A stretch of 55,719 bases of DNA from Bacillota bacterium (GTDB lineage Bacteria > Bacillota > Clostridia > Christensenellales > Aristaeellaceae). The position numbers were made by a program, and so were the translations under genes. Each line of letters opens with the position of its first letter. Position 1 is the first letter of the stretch. The notes below the pieces were generated by a model. That model did not search any database. It was not told where the DNA came from and saw only the letters and a program-made list of their open reading frames with translations. The stretch lies in the NCBI GenBank assembly GCA_029548395.1, contig JAKPNM010000039.1, positions 1-55,719 of the forward strand, given 5' to 3'. Shown in pieces: positions 40,236 to 49,658 of this stretch.

Positions 40236-42023
40236 ATGAAACTGAGCATAAAAATAATGCTGATCTTTTCCTGCATGATGCTCGCCGCCCTGTTGATCTT
40301 CTCCTACAGCGCGGCACAGATCAACATCAGCGGCGCGAGAGCATATACAGTTTCCCGCTTCAGAAACATGAGCGTCAGCATCGCCAGGGACATCGAGCAG
40401 GATTTTTCGATGATGCAGTGGACGATGCGGGAGCTTACCGGCAACATCACCTTCATGTCCGCCCTGAACCAGTTCGTCCGGGATGACAGTGAGGATCAGA
40501 AAATGGGCATTGCGGCCAGCAAAGCCGCCATCTCGCAGTTTTATCAGTCTCCGTTGGTGGACAACTATTTCCGGGTGTCCTTTTATACGCGGGAAGGTTT
40601 GTTTATTACCAGCCATGTGGACAAGGCGGATACGCTGATGAGCGGATCGGCGGAGGCGGCTGAGGTGATATGCGCGTTGCCGTGGCTGGACAAAGCGGAT
40701 GCAAGCTCATCCCATGTCATCCTTTCTCCTCACAAAGACTATCTCTCCCCGCACCGTGAAACGCTGGTGTACGGCATCGTGCAGCGTGTGCTCTATAAGG
40801 GAAAGCCCCTCGGGTATATCGAAATCAGCAATGAATGTTTTGATCTGGAACGCATCACGGGCTTCCTGGACAGTTCGCATGTCGTTGTTCAGGCAGTCTT
40901 CGGGGATAGGTCGATGCTTTTTTCAAACAGGGGCCAGCCGCTTCCCTGGTCTTTGGAGATGCCTGTCGATGCGCTGACAAGCGTGGGCCCGGCCGCAGAC
41001 AGCGCGGCTTTTGATGTGCTGCACACCACGATTGACAGCATGGATCTTCATCTGTACATCGCCCAGGACAGCAGGATCGCCAAAATGGGAAATGAGATGC
41101 TGCGCCGGAATCTGTATCGCCAGGCCTTGTATATCATCTTGCCAACGATTGTGCTGATCTCGCTGCTTTCCTTCAGCCTGACAAGGTCAATCCGCAGGCT
41201 GACGAAAAAGGTTCGGCAGATTCCCACAAAGAAGATGCTCGGCAGCGACAAAGTCTCCGTGCGGGAGCTGACGGCAACCGTTTCCTCCCGCACCGACCAG
41301 GAAATATATGAGCTGGAGCAGGTTTTCAACAAAATGCTGCTCCAGCTGCGTGACAGTACCCTCGATGAATTAGCCTCGCGCGAAGGCGCCCTGAAGGCCC
41401 GTCTCAGCGCGCTGCAGGCCCAGATAAATCCCCATTTTGTCTACAACACGCTCAACATTATCAGCGCAAAATCCATGGAAAGCGGAAATTATGACGTCAT
41501 TGAAATCTGTGAGCAGTTTGCCAACATGCTTCGTTACTCCACGGACACCCATACCAGCACCGCAACCATGCGCGAGGAAATCGAAAATGCGCGCAACTAT
41601 CTGTTGCTGGCAAAGGCGCGCTACGAAGACAGCCTGGAATACATCATCGACGTGCCGGAGGAGTTGAACAGCATCTGCATTCCAAAGCTGACGCTGCAGC
41701 CACTGGTTGAGAACGCCTTAATCCACGGCTTCAACGGCAATAACATCCTGCGCAAGCTGTCAATCACGGGATATATTGCGCAAAAGCAGCTGATTCTTGA
41801 AATCCGCGACAACGGCACCGGCTTTTCTGAAGACACGCTTGAGGTCCTGCGCGGCCGCATTCAGGATATTGAGGAAGGCAAGCTGTCGGTCGAGGATACC
41901 GGCAAGCACATCGGCCTGATCAATACCTGCCTGCGATTGTATTACTACAGCAAGGGCGCCATGCGCATCGCGATACGTAACGATGGCGGCGCAGTCGTCA
42001 CCATCAGCATGCCCATCCCCTGA
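40236..42023 (+). CDS. YesM-type sensor histidine kinase
   Basis: Membrane sensor of 595 residues. An N-terminal membrane segment (about 4-24) precedes an extracellular sensing region (25-285, cache-like by position), a second membrane segment (ALYIILPTIVLISLLSF), a HAMP region, and the kinase core with the phosphorylated His400 in INPHFVYNTLN. N box TLQPLVENALIHGF and G box LEIRDNGTGFSE complete the ATPase domain. The start at 40236 follows AAGGTGG; the frame is open further upstream but without a ribosome site. No response regulator gene is next to it. Its promoter matches that of the YesN-type regulator at 19869, which I infer to be its partner. The signal is probably an extracellular saccharide or binding-protein complex. 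Confidence 0.92.
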   Translation: MKLSIKIMLIFSCMMLAALLIFSYSAAQINISGARAYTVSRFRNMSVSIARDIEQDFSMMQWTMRELTGNITFMSALNQFVRDDSEDQKMGIAASKAAISQFYQSPLVDNYFRVSFYTREGLFITSHVDKADTLMSGSAEAAEVICALPWLDKADASSSHVILSPHKDYLSPHRETLVYGIVQRVLYKGKPLGYIEISNECFDLERITGFLDSSHVVVQAVFGDRSMLFSNRGQPLPWSLEMPVDALTSVGPAADSAAFDVLHTTIDSMDLHLYIAQDSRIAKMGNEMLRRNLYRQALYIILPTIVLISLLSFSLTRSIRRLTKKVRQIPTKKMLGSDKVSVRELTATVSSRTDQEIYELEQVFNKMLLQLRDSTLDELASREGALKARLSALQAQINPHFVYNTLNIISAKSMESGNYDVIEICEQFANMLRYSTDTHTSTATMREEIENARNYLLLAKARYEDSLEYIIDVPEELNSICIPKLTLQPLVENALIHGFNGNNILRKLSITGYIAQKQLILEIRDNGTGFSEDTLEVLRGRIQDIEEGKLSVEDTGKHIGLINTCLRLYYYSKGAMRIAIRNDGGAVVTISMPIP

Positions 42024-42062
42024 AGCATCAAAAGCGGAGCGCCGGCTGACGCGGCATGCGCA

Positions 42063-43232
42063 TCACTCATGCCTCAGCGCCAATACAGGCAGCAGCCTGG
42101 AAGCCTTGTTCGCCGGATACAGGCCAAACACAACGCCGATCGTAAGGGAGAAAACAAGCGCCACCGCCGTGATAAAGGGCGAAATCCGAAGCGTCATCTT
42201 CAGCGTGGGGGACAGCAAATAGGTGCCCAGAACGCTGACGCCAAGGCCCAGCAAGCCGCCAATCAGGCTGACCACCAGGGCTTCTACCAGGAACTGGCTG
42301 AGGATATTGCGCCGGGAAGCGCCGATGGCTTTGCGGATGCCGATCTCGCGCGTACGCTCGGAAACCGATACCAGCATGATGTTCATGATGCCAATGCCGC
42401 CCACCAGCAGGGAGATCGCCGCGATGCCGCCCAGCATCAGGGTCAGCGTGGCCGTGGCTGTGTTCAGCGTTTCCAAAGCAGTGGTCTGGTTGTAGATATT
42501 GTAGGTGGTTGAGGAAGAAGCGCCTACCATCAGCGCGTCCATGTAGGCGGTCAGGCTTTCCTGCGCGGTTTCGACTTCATCTGCTGACAAAGCGGACACA
42601 TACACGCTGTTGATGCCTTTTCGCTGGAACAGCCGTTCCCCGATCGTATAAGGAATCAGGATCAGGTTATCCCCTGAACCTGCCATGCTGGTCCCGATTT
42701 TATCCAAAATGCCCACCACCGTAAAAGGATATCCCTTCCAGGTGAAGGTTTCCCCCACAACGCCGGCGCTTCCGAACAGCTCCTCCGCTGCCTCCTGTCC
42801 CAATACCGCGACAAAGCTGCGGTTGCTCACATCAGGCTCCGTCAGAAAGCGTCCCTGCGCCAGGGTGTAATTGCGTATCACATCATAGCCGGGGGTGGTG
42901 GCGATGATGGAGCCGTCCTCATACTGCTGGAGGCCTGCCTTGAGCGTGCCTGAGCTCATGGAAACCGGGCTTGCCTGCGCCACGCCCTCCAGGGTGCGCA
43001 TCTCTTGCACCCGCTGCAGGGTAATGGGGTTGTTGCGGCGCATGTTGATGTTGACGCTCAGCAGGTTGGTGCCCATTTTTTGAATGCTGTCGCTGACGGA
43101 TTGATTGGCTCCCTGGCCAATGGACACCAGAATCACCACGGACGCAACCCCGATGATGATGCCGAGCATCGTTAAAAAGGAACGCATTTTGTTGCTCAGG
43201 ATGGATTTGAACGCCATTTGAATTGATTGCAT
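42063..43232 (-). CDS. MacB/FtsX-type ABC transporter permease
   Basis: Membrane subunit of a tripartite-like efflux or export ABC system, 389 residues. N-terminal membrane segment (about 18-40) with the FtsX-family start MAFKSILSNKMRSFLTMLGIIIGVASVV, a large extracytoplasmic domain (about 45-270, containing AILGQEAAEELFG-like AVLGQEAAEELFG), then three membrane segments beginning at GGIAAISLLVGGIGIMNIMLVSV and the family motif ERTREIGIRKAIGAS. It is the last gene of the operon, 6 nt after the ATPase gene, and converges with the sensor kinase gene. The cargo is unknown; antimicrobial peptides or envelope lipoproteins are typical for the family. Confidence 0.9.
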   Translation of the reverse strand: MQSIQMAFKSILSNKMRSFLTMLGIIIGVASVVILVSIGQGANQSVSDSIQKMGTNLLSVNINMRRNNPITLQRVQEMRTLEGVAQASPVSMSSGTLKAGLQQYEDGSIIATTPGYDVIRNYTLAQGRFLTEPDVSNRSFVAVLGQEAAEELFGSAGVVGETFTWKGYPFTVVGILDKIGTSMAGSGDNLILIPYTIGERLFQRKGINSVYVSALSADEVETAQESLTAYMDALMVGASSSTTYNIYNQTTALETLNTATATLTLMLGGIAAISLLVGGIGIMNIMLVSVSERTREIGIRKAIGASRRNILSQFLVEALVVSLIGGLLGLGVSVLGTYLLSPTLKMTLRISPFITAVALVFSLTIGVVFGLYPANKASRLLPVLALRHE

Positions 43233-43238
43233 CGTTTC

Positions 43239-43919
43239 TTATCCCTCCTGGTCTTCTTCCTGCTGGATTTTGCCGTCCACAATGCGCAGCGCGCGCTGCG
43301 CGCGGGCGGCAATCCCCGGGTCATGGGTAATCAGAACAATAGTGTTTCCCTGCGTGTGGAGCTGTCCAAACAAATCCATGATCTCCGACCCGGTGCCCGT
43401 ATCCAGGTTGCCGGTGGGCTCATCCGCCAAAATCAGTTTCGGCTTTGCCACCAGCGCCCGGGCGATCGCCACCCGCTGCTGCTGGCCGCCTGAAAGCTGC
43501 GCGGGCCGGTGCTTCATGCGGTCAGCCAGGCCGACGCTGCCAAGCGCTTCCTCAGCCCGCTGCCGCCTCTGCTTGCGGCCGATGCCCTGATAGACGAGCG
43601 GAAGCTCCACATTCTCCAGCGCGCTCAACCTACCCAGCAGATTAAAGCCCTGAAAGATGAATCCGATGTGTGTGCTGCGAAGCCGGGCAAGCTGCCTGCC
43701 GGAATATTTGCTGGTGTCCGTTCCCGCCAGGCGGTAGGTGCCGCTGTCCTGAACATCCAGGCAGCCGATAATGTTCATCAGGGTTGATTTCCCGCTGCCG
43801 CTGGGGCCGATAATGGCCACATATTCGCCGTTTCCAATGTCAAAGCTGACCTTGTTAAGCGCGTGAACCTTCTCTCCTCCCAGCTGATAACACTTGCTGA
43901 TATCCCGCATTTGGATCAT
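43239..43919 (-). CDS. MacB/LolD-type ABC transporter ATPase
   Basis: ATPase of 226 residues: Walker A GPSGSGKST (about 40-48), Q-loop FQGFNLL, signature LSGGQQQRVAIARAL, Walker B LILADEPTGNLD, switch His in VLITHDPG. Length and motifs match LolD/MacB/SalX-type ATPases. The start at 43919 overlaps the stop of the adaptor gene by 4 nt; an upstream open frame lies inside the adaptor gene and is not used. It works with the permease gene downstream and the adaptor upstream. Confidence 0.93.
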   Translation of the reverse strand: MIQMRDISKCYQLGGEKVHALNKVSFDIGNGEYVAIIGPSGSGKSTLMNIIGCLDVQDSGTYRLAGTDTSKYSGRQLARLRSTHIGFIFQGFNLLGRLSALENVELPLVYQGIGRKQRRQRAEEALGSVGLADRMKHRPAQLSGGQQQRVAIARALVAKPKLILADEPTGNLDTGTGSEIMDLFGQLHTQGNTIVLITHDPGIAARAQRALRIVDGKIQQEEDQEG

Positions 43920-45508
43920 GGGCGCTGCCCTCCGCTGGGCGGCTGGAAGTTGCCGCCAGGCCCGCCTCCAGGGAAATCCATCTGCCCAAAGTCCGGCATC
44001 TGTCCGAAGTCCGGCATCCCTTGCCACCGATTGTTGCCCGGCTGCAAAGCGCTGGTCCGCACCAGCACCACGTCCCCCGCCTGAAGGCCGGAGGTGACCG
44101 CCGCATGGGTGGCATCGGAAAGCCCCAGCTTCACATAGGTCTTGACCCCCGTTTGAACAGCGTCGGCGGCCAGCGTTTTATCCTTTAACATCACGTAATT
44201 TCCCTGCCTGTCGTTCATGATGGCGGACAAGGGCACCAGTACCGAACCCGCTTCTTCGCCGACAGTCAACGTCATGGTACCGTTCATGCCGCTCAGCAGG
44301 CGGCTGTCCTCCCGCACCGACAGCGTGACCGTATAATTGGTGATGCCTGACGTGGTGTTTCCCAAACGGGAGATGCGCTCCACCCTGACTGGCAGCGGAA
44401 TATCTGACAAGGCATCCAAAATCACCGTTCCCTCCTGCCCTTCCATCACGGTCAGGATATCCAGCTCGTCCACCGATACATCCATCATAAAGGCCTGCTC
44501 AGGGTACAGATTCAGCAGGCAGTCGCCCTCTTTGAGCGTCTGTCCTGTCAGCGCGCTGACCTCTGCTACGATGCCGTCCATCGGGCTGCGGTATACGGGA
44601 TCCTTCAGCAGCGCCTGCAAGTCCAGAAGGTGCTGCGCCATGTCTTCCCGCTCTTTCACCGCCTGCTGGTATTCCGTCGAAGGCTCGGCATACTTGACCT
44701 TAGCAATTGTGGAGTTTCTGGTGACAGAGGCGTTCACTTTGACGGGGATGCTGTCCACTACCCCTTCCACATCGGTGTACAAATAATAGGGTTGGCCGAT
44801 CTGCGCGCTGCCCTCGCCCACGGTCACCCCGCTGAGGGTGACCTGCACTGTTTCATCCGCCAGCGCCCGGGTGTCAGGGAAGAAAATCAGCGCGCTGCCG
44901 TCATCCATCAGGCGCGCCACGTTGCCCGCCTGATTTTGTGTGCCCACGATGACACGCACCGTCTGCCCCAGAGACAGCTCAGTTGTGGGCTTGATACTCA
45001 CCTGCATCAGACCGTTGGTTGAAAGGACGGCAAGCGGCTGGCCCTGCAAGGATTGCTGCACCATCTGCCCTTCCTGAAGGTTCACTGCCTTTACAACCCC
45101 TGCCATGGCCGGCTTGATGTTCTGGTCGCTCCGCTGCTGGCTGAGCAGCATCAGCAGGGTTTCATCCTGTTCGTCCAGCGCGGTCTGCGCCGCGTCGATG
45201 GCGTCCTGAAGCGCCTCGGCGTCATAGTGCGCCAGCACCTGCCCTGAGCTGATGGCATTCCCTTTCGCGACCTCAATGGAACGCAGCGTGACATCCTCCG
45301 GCAGCGTCAGGCTTTCCATTTTGTCAAAGCGCAAAGAGCCTGTGGCAATCACCGTTTTGGTGATGTTGCCCAGGTTCAGCGTAACTTCGGTATATTCCGG
45401 CGTCGCCTCCGGGCTTGTAGTAGTGGCCAGAACCGCCACGATCGGCAGCAGACCGGCCAGACAGAGAATCAGGATTCTTTTTCCAAGCTTGAATGGTTTG
45501 TGTGTCAT
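43916..45508 (-). CDS. MacA/HlyD-like efflux adaptor protein
   Basis: Membrane-anchored adaptor of 530 residues. One N-terminal membrane segment (KRILILCLAGLLPIVAVLAT), barrel-sandwich/lipoyl-like halves (LRSIEVAKGNAISSGQVLAHYD and YRSPMDGIVAEVSALTGQTL), a short coiled helix between them (AEALQDAIDAAQTALDEQDE), a beta-barrel, and a C-terminal tail MPDFGQMPDFGQMDFPGGG rich in Gly and Pro. A second lipoyl-like unit (IKPAMAGVVKAVNLQEGQMV) makes it longer than usual. The start follows AAAGGAGG at 4 nt. It heads the operon and is divergent from the OmpR-type regulator; the intergenic repeats suggest control by that regulator. Confidence 0.88.
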   Translation of the reverse strand: MTHKPFKLGKRILILCLAGLLPIVAVLATTTSPEATPEYTEVTLNLGNITKTVIATGSLRFDKMESLTLPEDVTLRSIEVAKGNAISSGQVLAHYDAEALQDAIDAAQTALDEQDETLLMLLSQQRSDQNIKPAMAGVVKAVNLQEGQMVQQSLQGQPLAVLSTNGLMQVSIKPTTELSLGQTVRVIVGTQNQAGNVARLMDDGSALIFFPDTRALADETVQVTLSGVTVGEGSAQIGQPYYLYTDVEGVVDSIPVKVNASVTRNSTIAKVKYAEPSTEYQQAVKEREDMAQHLLDLQALLKDPVYRSPMDGIVAEVSALTGQTLKEGDCLLNLYPEQAFMMDVSVDELDILTVMEGQEGTVILDALSDIPLPVRVERISRLGNTTSGITNYTVTLSVREDSRLLSGMNGTMTLTVGEEAGSVLVPLSAIMNDRQGNYVMLKDKTLAADAVQTGVKTYVKLGLSDATHAAVTSGLQAGDVVLVRTSALQPGNNRWQGMPDFGQMPDFGQMDFPGGGPGGNFQPPSGGQRP

Positions 45509-45558
45509 AATGCCTCCTTTCGGGGAATGCCCCTTCATGTGCATCCTATCAAAGCAAA

Positions 45559-45607
45559 CTGAAATGATACTGAAAACCGGTGCCATAATTTTTCAGGTTC
45601 CTTTCAG
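45559..45607. promoter_or_regulatory. Paired direct repeats, predicted operator of the OmpR-type regulator
   Basis: CTGAAA at 45559-45564 and 45570-45575 (11 bp apart), then TTTCAG at 45591-45596 and 45602-45607 (again 11 bp apart, opposite orientation). OmpR-family regulators bind such tandem half-sites. The region lies between the divergent adaptor and regulator genes; the same 18-bp arrangement recurs at 54212. Confidence 0.7.
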
Positions 45608-45650
45608 AATTGTTCCGTATCATATAAAATAGGACGGGGAGGAAAACAAT

Positions 45651-46331
45651 TTGCGGATTTTGATTGTTGAAGATGAGAAAAACCTTGCCAGCGCCCTGGT
45701 CAAGCTGCTTGAGGGGCAAAAATACGCGGCGGAAGCAGTTTATGACGGCCAGACCGGCCTGGACTACGCCCGCAGCGGGCAGTATGACGCGCTGATTCTG
45801 GATGTGATGCTGCCGGGCCTCAGCGGATTTCAGATCGCTTCCGCGCTGCGCGAGGAAGGGCTTGATGTGCCGATTCTGATGCTGACCGCCCGGGACAAGG
45901 TCGCAGACAAGGTGCGCGGCCTGGACAGCGGCGCGGACGACTACCTTACCAAACCCTTTACCACCGAGGAGCTGCTGGCGCGGGTACGCGCCCTGCTGCG
46001 GCGGCAGGGCGCGGTGCAGATGGACGCTGTCACCTTTGGCGATATCACCCTGTCCCTCGCCACCAGCATCCTGTCCCGTCAGGACAAGCAGGTGCGCCTC
46101 AGCCGGAAGGAGCAGGAGGTGATGCACATCCTGATGTCCCTCCCGCCCGGATACATCATCAGCAAGGATGACCTGATTATGAAGGTGTGGGGAGCGGACA
46201 GCGAAGCGGTTGACAACAATGTGGAGGCCTATATTTCCTTTCTGCGCAAGAAACTGCTCTATCTGAACAGCGCTGTCCAGATTGTTGTCCAGCGTCGTCT
46301 GGGCTATCTGCTGGAGTATGCCGCATGCTGA
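45651..46331 (+). CDS. OmpR/PhoB-type response regulator
   Basis: DNA-binding regulator of 226 residues: receiver domain with acidic pocket in IVEDEK, phosphorylation site Asp51 in LILDVMLPGLSG, Thr in MLTARD, Lys in DDYLTKPF; winged-helix domain from about 125 with LSRKEQEVMHILM and DNNVEAYISFLRKKL. The start codon is TTG at 45651, 7 nt after GGGAGG, and the protein start MRILIVEDE fits the family. It overlaps the kinase gene by 7 nt. It likely responds to envelope stress or peptides and controls the divergent efflux operon and, by shared repeats, the 54104 operon. Confidence 0.92.
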   Translation: MRILIVEDEKNLASALVKLLEGQKYAAEAVYDGQTGLDYARSGQYDALILDVMLPGLSGFQIASALREEGLDVPILMLTARDKVADKVRGLDSGADDYLTKPFTTEELLARVRALLRRQGAVQMDAVTFGDITLSLATSILSRQDKQVRLSRKEQEVMHILMSLPPGYIISKDDLIMKVWGADSEAVDNNVEAYISFLRKKLLYLNSAVQIVVQRRLGYLLEYAAC

Positions 46332-47530
46332 AAGCTCTGCGCCGCAAATTCATGCTGGTCAGCATGGTCCTGGTCGCTTTGATTTTAACCGCCGTGCTGC
46401 TGGCGGGCATCATTTCCACCCGTATGCAGTTTACCCGGGATTATCAGGCCGCCCTTGCGCTTGAGCTGTCGATCGATATAAGAAAGCAACGCTGGGAACC
46501 CTTCCGAACCATCCTGCCGCCGCCGGGCCAGCTGCCGCAGCCCTCCAAAATCACCTTCACAGCCACCCGGAGCAGCGCCGGTGACTGGGAGCTTGTCACC
46601 CCCTGGATGCAGATGGATACGGACATGCTTCTGACGCTTTGCAGCCGCGCGCAGGCCGCGGCCTCAGCCACCGGCTTCTGGGCGGACCTGGGCATCGCCT
46701 ATGCCAGACAGGATGGGCGGATCGCCTTTGTCAACCTGCAAAACGAATATGCGCAGCTGAGAAACAGCCAATGGGCCTGGGTCTTGGTCTATGTCGGGGC
46801 GCTGGGCTTATTTTTTCTGCTGGCCCTGCTGCTGTCAAGCCGTGCGCTCAAGCCCGCGAAAATCGCCTGGGCGCAGCAGCAGCGCTTTATCTCCGACGCG
46901 TCCCATGAGTTGAAAACGCCGCTGACGGTGGTGCTGGCCAACCTTGACATCCTGGAGAGTGAGCAGGGCGGCAGCCAGTGGCTGTCTGCCGCGCGCTCGG
47001 AAGGGCTGGTCATGAAACGGCTCATCGAAAACCTTCTGTTTCTCGCGCGGACGGATGAGGCGCGGGAGCCTGCAGAGCATGAAGTCATCAACCTGTCAAA
47101 CCTTGTGGATGAGACAGCGCTGGCCTTTGAAGCGCCCGCTTATGAGAAGGGATTGACGCTCAGCGCCAGCGCCCTGCCCGACCAGATGATGCGGGGGAAT
47201 GCGGGCTTGCTCAGGCAGCTGCTGTCCATCCTGCTGGACAACGCGGTGAAATATACCCCGGAAGGGGGCGCCATTCAGGTAACGCTGAAGAAACACACGG
47301 ACAAACTGATGCTAAGCGTTCACAACAGCAAAGTGTTTATCCCCCCGGAGCATCTGAACCACCTGTTTGACCGGTTCTACCGCATCGACCAGGCCCGCAG
47401 CAAGGAGGAGGGAGGCTATGGGCTGGGCTTGCCCATCGCAGCTGAGATCGCCAGGCAGCACGGGGCCTCGCTGAAGGTGTCCAGCCAGCCGGAGGAGGGG
47501 ACCAGCTTCGTCCTGGTCATTCCTGTCTGA
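46325..47530 (+). CDS. Sensor histidine kinase (HisKA type)
   Basis: Membrane kinase of 401 residues, partner of the regulator whose gene it overlaps by 7 nt. Two membrane segments (about 11-30 and 152-172) flank an extracytoplasmic domain of about 120 residues. The HisKA segment holds the phosphorylated His194 in FISDASHELKTPLTVV. The ATPase domain shows the N box LLSILLDNAVKYTP, a degenerate G1 region (MLSVHNSKVFIPPEHL, lacking the usual DxGxG), F box FDRFYRID and G2 GGYGLGLPIA. The altered G1 box is unusual and may affect ATP binding. A small hairpin follows the gene. Confidence 0.88.
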   Translation: MLKALRRKFMLVSMVLVALILTAVLLAGIISTRMQFTRDYQAALALELSIDIRKQRWEPFRTILPPPGQLPQPSKITFTATRSSAGDWELVTPWMQMDTDMLLTLCSRAQAAASATGFWADLGIAYARQDGRIAFVNLQNEYAQLRNSQWAWVLVYVGALGLFFLLALLLSSRALKPAKIAWAQQQRFISDASHELKTPLTVVLANLDILESEQGGSQWLSAARSEGLVMKRLIENLLFLARTDEAREPAEHEVINLSNLVDETALAFEAPAYEKGLTLSASALPDQMMRGNAGLLRQLLSILLDNAVKYTPEGGAIQVTLKKHTDKLMLSVHNSKVFIPPEHLNHLFDRFYRIDQARSKEEGGYGLGLPIAAEIARQHGASLKVSSQPEEGTSFVLVIPV

Positions 47531-47563
47531 TCTGAAAAGCCTGTGACTGTGATGATTGTGCGC

Positions 47564-47585
47564 AATGCTTAATCAGCATTTTCTT
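47564..47585 (+). terminator. Small terminator between convergent kinase and CotH genes
   Basis: Six-bp stem AATGCT / AGCATT with a 5-nt loop, followed by TTCTT. The stem is AT-rich and short, so it may be weak. Confidence 0.4.
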
Positions 47586-47590
47586 CAATA

Positions 47591-49654
47591 TCAGCGCCGG
47601 TATTTCGCCACGATGACGATCCCCAGAAGCAGCAGCAGCGCACAGGCGCCCAGCATGATCCGGACGGATGTTTGTGCCGCGTCGGGTTGGTTTTCGGGCG
47701 CAGGCCGCGGCATGCCGGCAGAAGTCCCTCCCTCACCTGAAAGGAGCGTATTGCGCCCTTCCCGGGGCGACCGTTCCGTGTCCGGCGGGAAAGCAAAGCC
47801 GCCTTCATTCGGAAAAGCGGGAGGACCCTGATTGTCTCCGCTGCCGCCCTCGCTCAAAGCAGCCGTCTGGCCGGCGTTGTCCGGGCTTTGACTGCCTTCC
47901 CGGAAGCCAAAAGAAGGAAAAGCCGCCTGACCGCCGGGCATATTGCGCTCTCCCTCAGGCGCGCCGCCAAAACCGCCCAGGCCGCCGCCCATGGTGCCCA
48001 TCTGGCTGATGCTGATGTGGGATGCGTCCACAAAGCCCGTGCTGTCAGCACCCTGCCCCGCCTGCGTGGAGGGGATGTCCCCCGACAGCTGGGCAGACAC
48101 GCTTTTTGCCCGCAGCAGGCAAAACTCACGCAGGGTATCGACACCTGTTTCAAACTCTTCATACGTACAAAACGCCGTGGGGTCTTTTCGCACGTAAGGA
48201 GAGATCAGCGCGATCGTTTGATCCATCATCTGCTCAAAGCAGCCGCTGTCAAAATAACTTGTGATGAATTCCGCGTAATATTGGTGGTACAGGTCAGTGT
48301 ACGCCTCATCCTCGAAAATCCACGCCACCATGGGCCGGGACGCCAGCGTGCCGCCGCTGACAGGGGAATCAATGGGTGAATTGATCTCGCCGGTCGCGCC
48401 TGCCCTGTTCCCGCCCATGCCGCCCATGGAAAACCCGCCAAAGGCCAGGTTGTAATCCCAGGGAATGATCGAAAGCGCGCCGTTTTTCTCGTATAGATAA
48501 TAATTATGCACCATCATGCCGGTGTAGCTGTCGTCATTGCGCACAAAATCATGGGCGACCAGGTATCTGATGACACTGTCCACATCAACCGCATCCGCAA
48601 TGTCTTCACCGGCGCTCAGTTTCTTTAACGAGGCGATCAGCCGCGTCTGGTCGTTTGAGGTGATTTTGGTTTTCGCCTGGTTAAAAATGTTGGGATAGCT
48701 GGCCGGATCATCGTCAATGTATTGCAGCCTCACATCCCGCTGCCCTGTCATGCCGCCGAAGCCGCCCTCCATCGGGGAAAAACCTCCCGGCGCCTGTACG
48801 CCCCGGCCGCCACCCGCAAATACAGATGGATCAAAGCCTTCAGGCATGGCCCCGTTCCCCGGGAACATGGAAGTCGGGTCAAAGCCTCCAGGAGGAGCCA
48901 TCCCGCCTCCAGGCGGCTGAAAGCCCTCCGGCGGGGTTGGCCAAGCAGGGCTGACATCCTCTGTGTTTTCACCGTCTGTCTGGCGGTAAAAATCATCTAT
49001 ATTAAAATCCCTGCCGAAGCCGCGGCCGCCGCCCATGCTCATGCTGTCGGGTTTGTACAGCTTGCCGTAGTCCCTGCCGTAATTGCGCTGCAGGAAGCTT
49101 TCCTCGACCGCTTCCACAGCCAGGTACAAGCCCCATTCCTCCCCGTTGACCGTGATGTGCGCATAGCTTGCCAGGGGGGAAGCCGCGCCTGCGCGGCTGA
49201 TCATTTGGTAGGAAAGGTAATCCTTCATATAGGTGTTGTCATGGATCATATTGTTCAGGTTCAGTTTGTCCAGCCCGTAATAATTGCCCTGGCGCTCGTA
49301 TTGATCAAACTCTATCTTGAAGCTGTACCTGTTGTTGCCATAGGCAGCCACCTGGGATAGGGAGGTATTGCCCTTGGCGCGGATCCCTACATTGGCGTAT
49401 TTTTCTCCATCGATCACCACAGTGCAGGGCGAGTATTCCTCCAGCATGGCAGTTTTTAAGAAGCCTTCCCAATCCTCCATGACAATGTCAACGGTATGCA
49501 CTCTGGACGTGTCGAACAGCCTTTTTTCATAGCCCGAGCTGTTGTCGGACACGATGAGCCCCTGGGAAGCCGCCGCGGCAAACAACACAGAAATCAATAC
49601 CGTCATTACCAAAGCGGCCCAGCATATTTGATTGATCTTTCTGTGCTTGAGCAT
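47591..49654 (-). CDS. CotH kinase-like protein, exported and membrane-anchored
   Basis: 687-residue protein of the CotH family (atypical protein-kinase-like fold; some members phosphorylate proteins). N-terminal membrane or signal segment (about 9-29), CotH core with RAKGNTSLSQV, YGLDKLNLNNMIHDNTYMKDYLSY, EWGLYLAVEAVEESF and the metal-binding IIPWDYNLAFGG; Gly/Pro/Met-rich insertions (PPGGFDPTSMFPG, MPEGFDPSVFAGGG); C-terminal membrane segment (SVRIMLGACALLLLLGIVIV) before KYRR. It would sit on the cell surface with both ends in the membrane. It follows the DUF4956-like gene by 4 nt; the VTC/DUF4956/CotH trio is a recurrent gene group in Firmicutes. The biological role of the trio is unsettled. 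Confidence 0.85.
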   Translation of the reverse strand: MLKHRKINQICWAALVMTVLISVLFAAAASQGLIVSDNSSGYEKRLFDTSRVHTVDIVMEDWEGFLKTAMLEEYSPCTVVIDGEKYANVGIRAKGNTSLSQVAAYGNNRYSFKIEFDQYERQGNYYGLDKLNLNNMIHDNTYMKDYLSYQMISRAGAASPLASYAHITVNGEEWGLYLAVEAVEESFLQRNYGRDYGKLYKPDSMSMGGGRGFGRDFNIDDFYRQTDGENTEDVSPAWPTPPEGFQPPGGGMAPPGGFDPTSMFPGNGAMPEGFDPSVFAGGGRGVQAPGGFSPMEGGFGGMTGQRDVRLQYIDDDPASYPNIFNQAKTKITSNDQTRLIASLKKLSAGEDIADAVDVDSVIRYLVAHDFVRNDDSYTGMMVHNYYLYEKNGALSIIPWDYNLAFGGFSMGGMGGNRAGATGEINSPIDSPVSGGTLASRPMVAWIFEDEAYTDLYHQYYAEFITSYFDSGCFEQMMDQTIALISPYVRKDPTAFCTYEEFETGVDTLREFCLLRAKSVSAQLSGDIPSTQAGQGADSTGFVDASHISISQMGTMGGGLGGFGGAPEGERNMPGGQAAFPSFGFREGSQSPDNAGQTAALSEGGSGDNQGPPAFPNEGGFAFPPDTERSPREGRNTLLSGEGGTSAGMPRPAPENQPDAAQTSVRIMLGACALLLLLGIVIVAKYRR

Positions 49655-49658
49655 GCCG

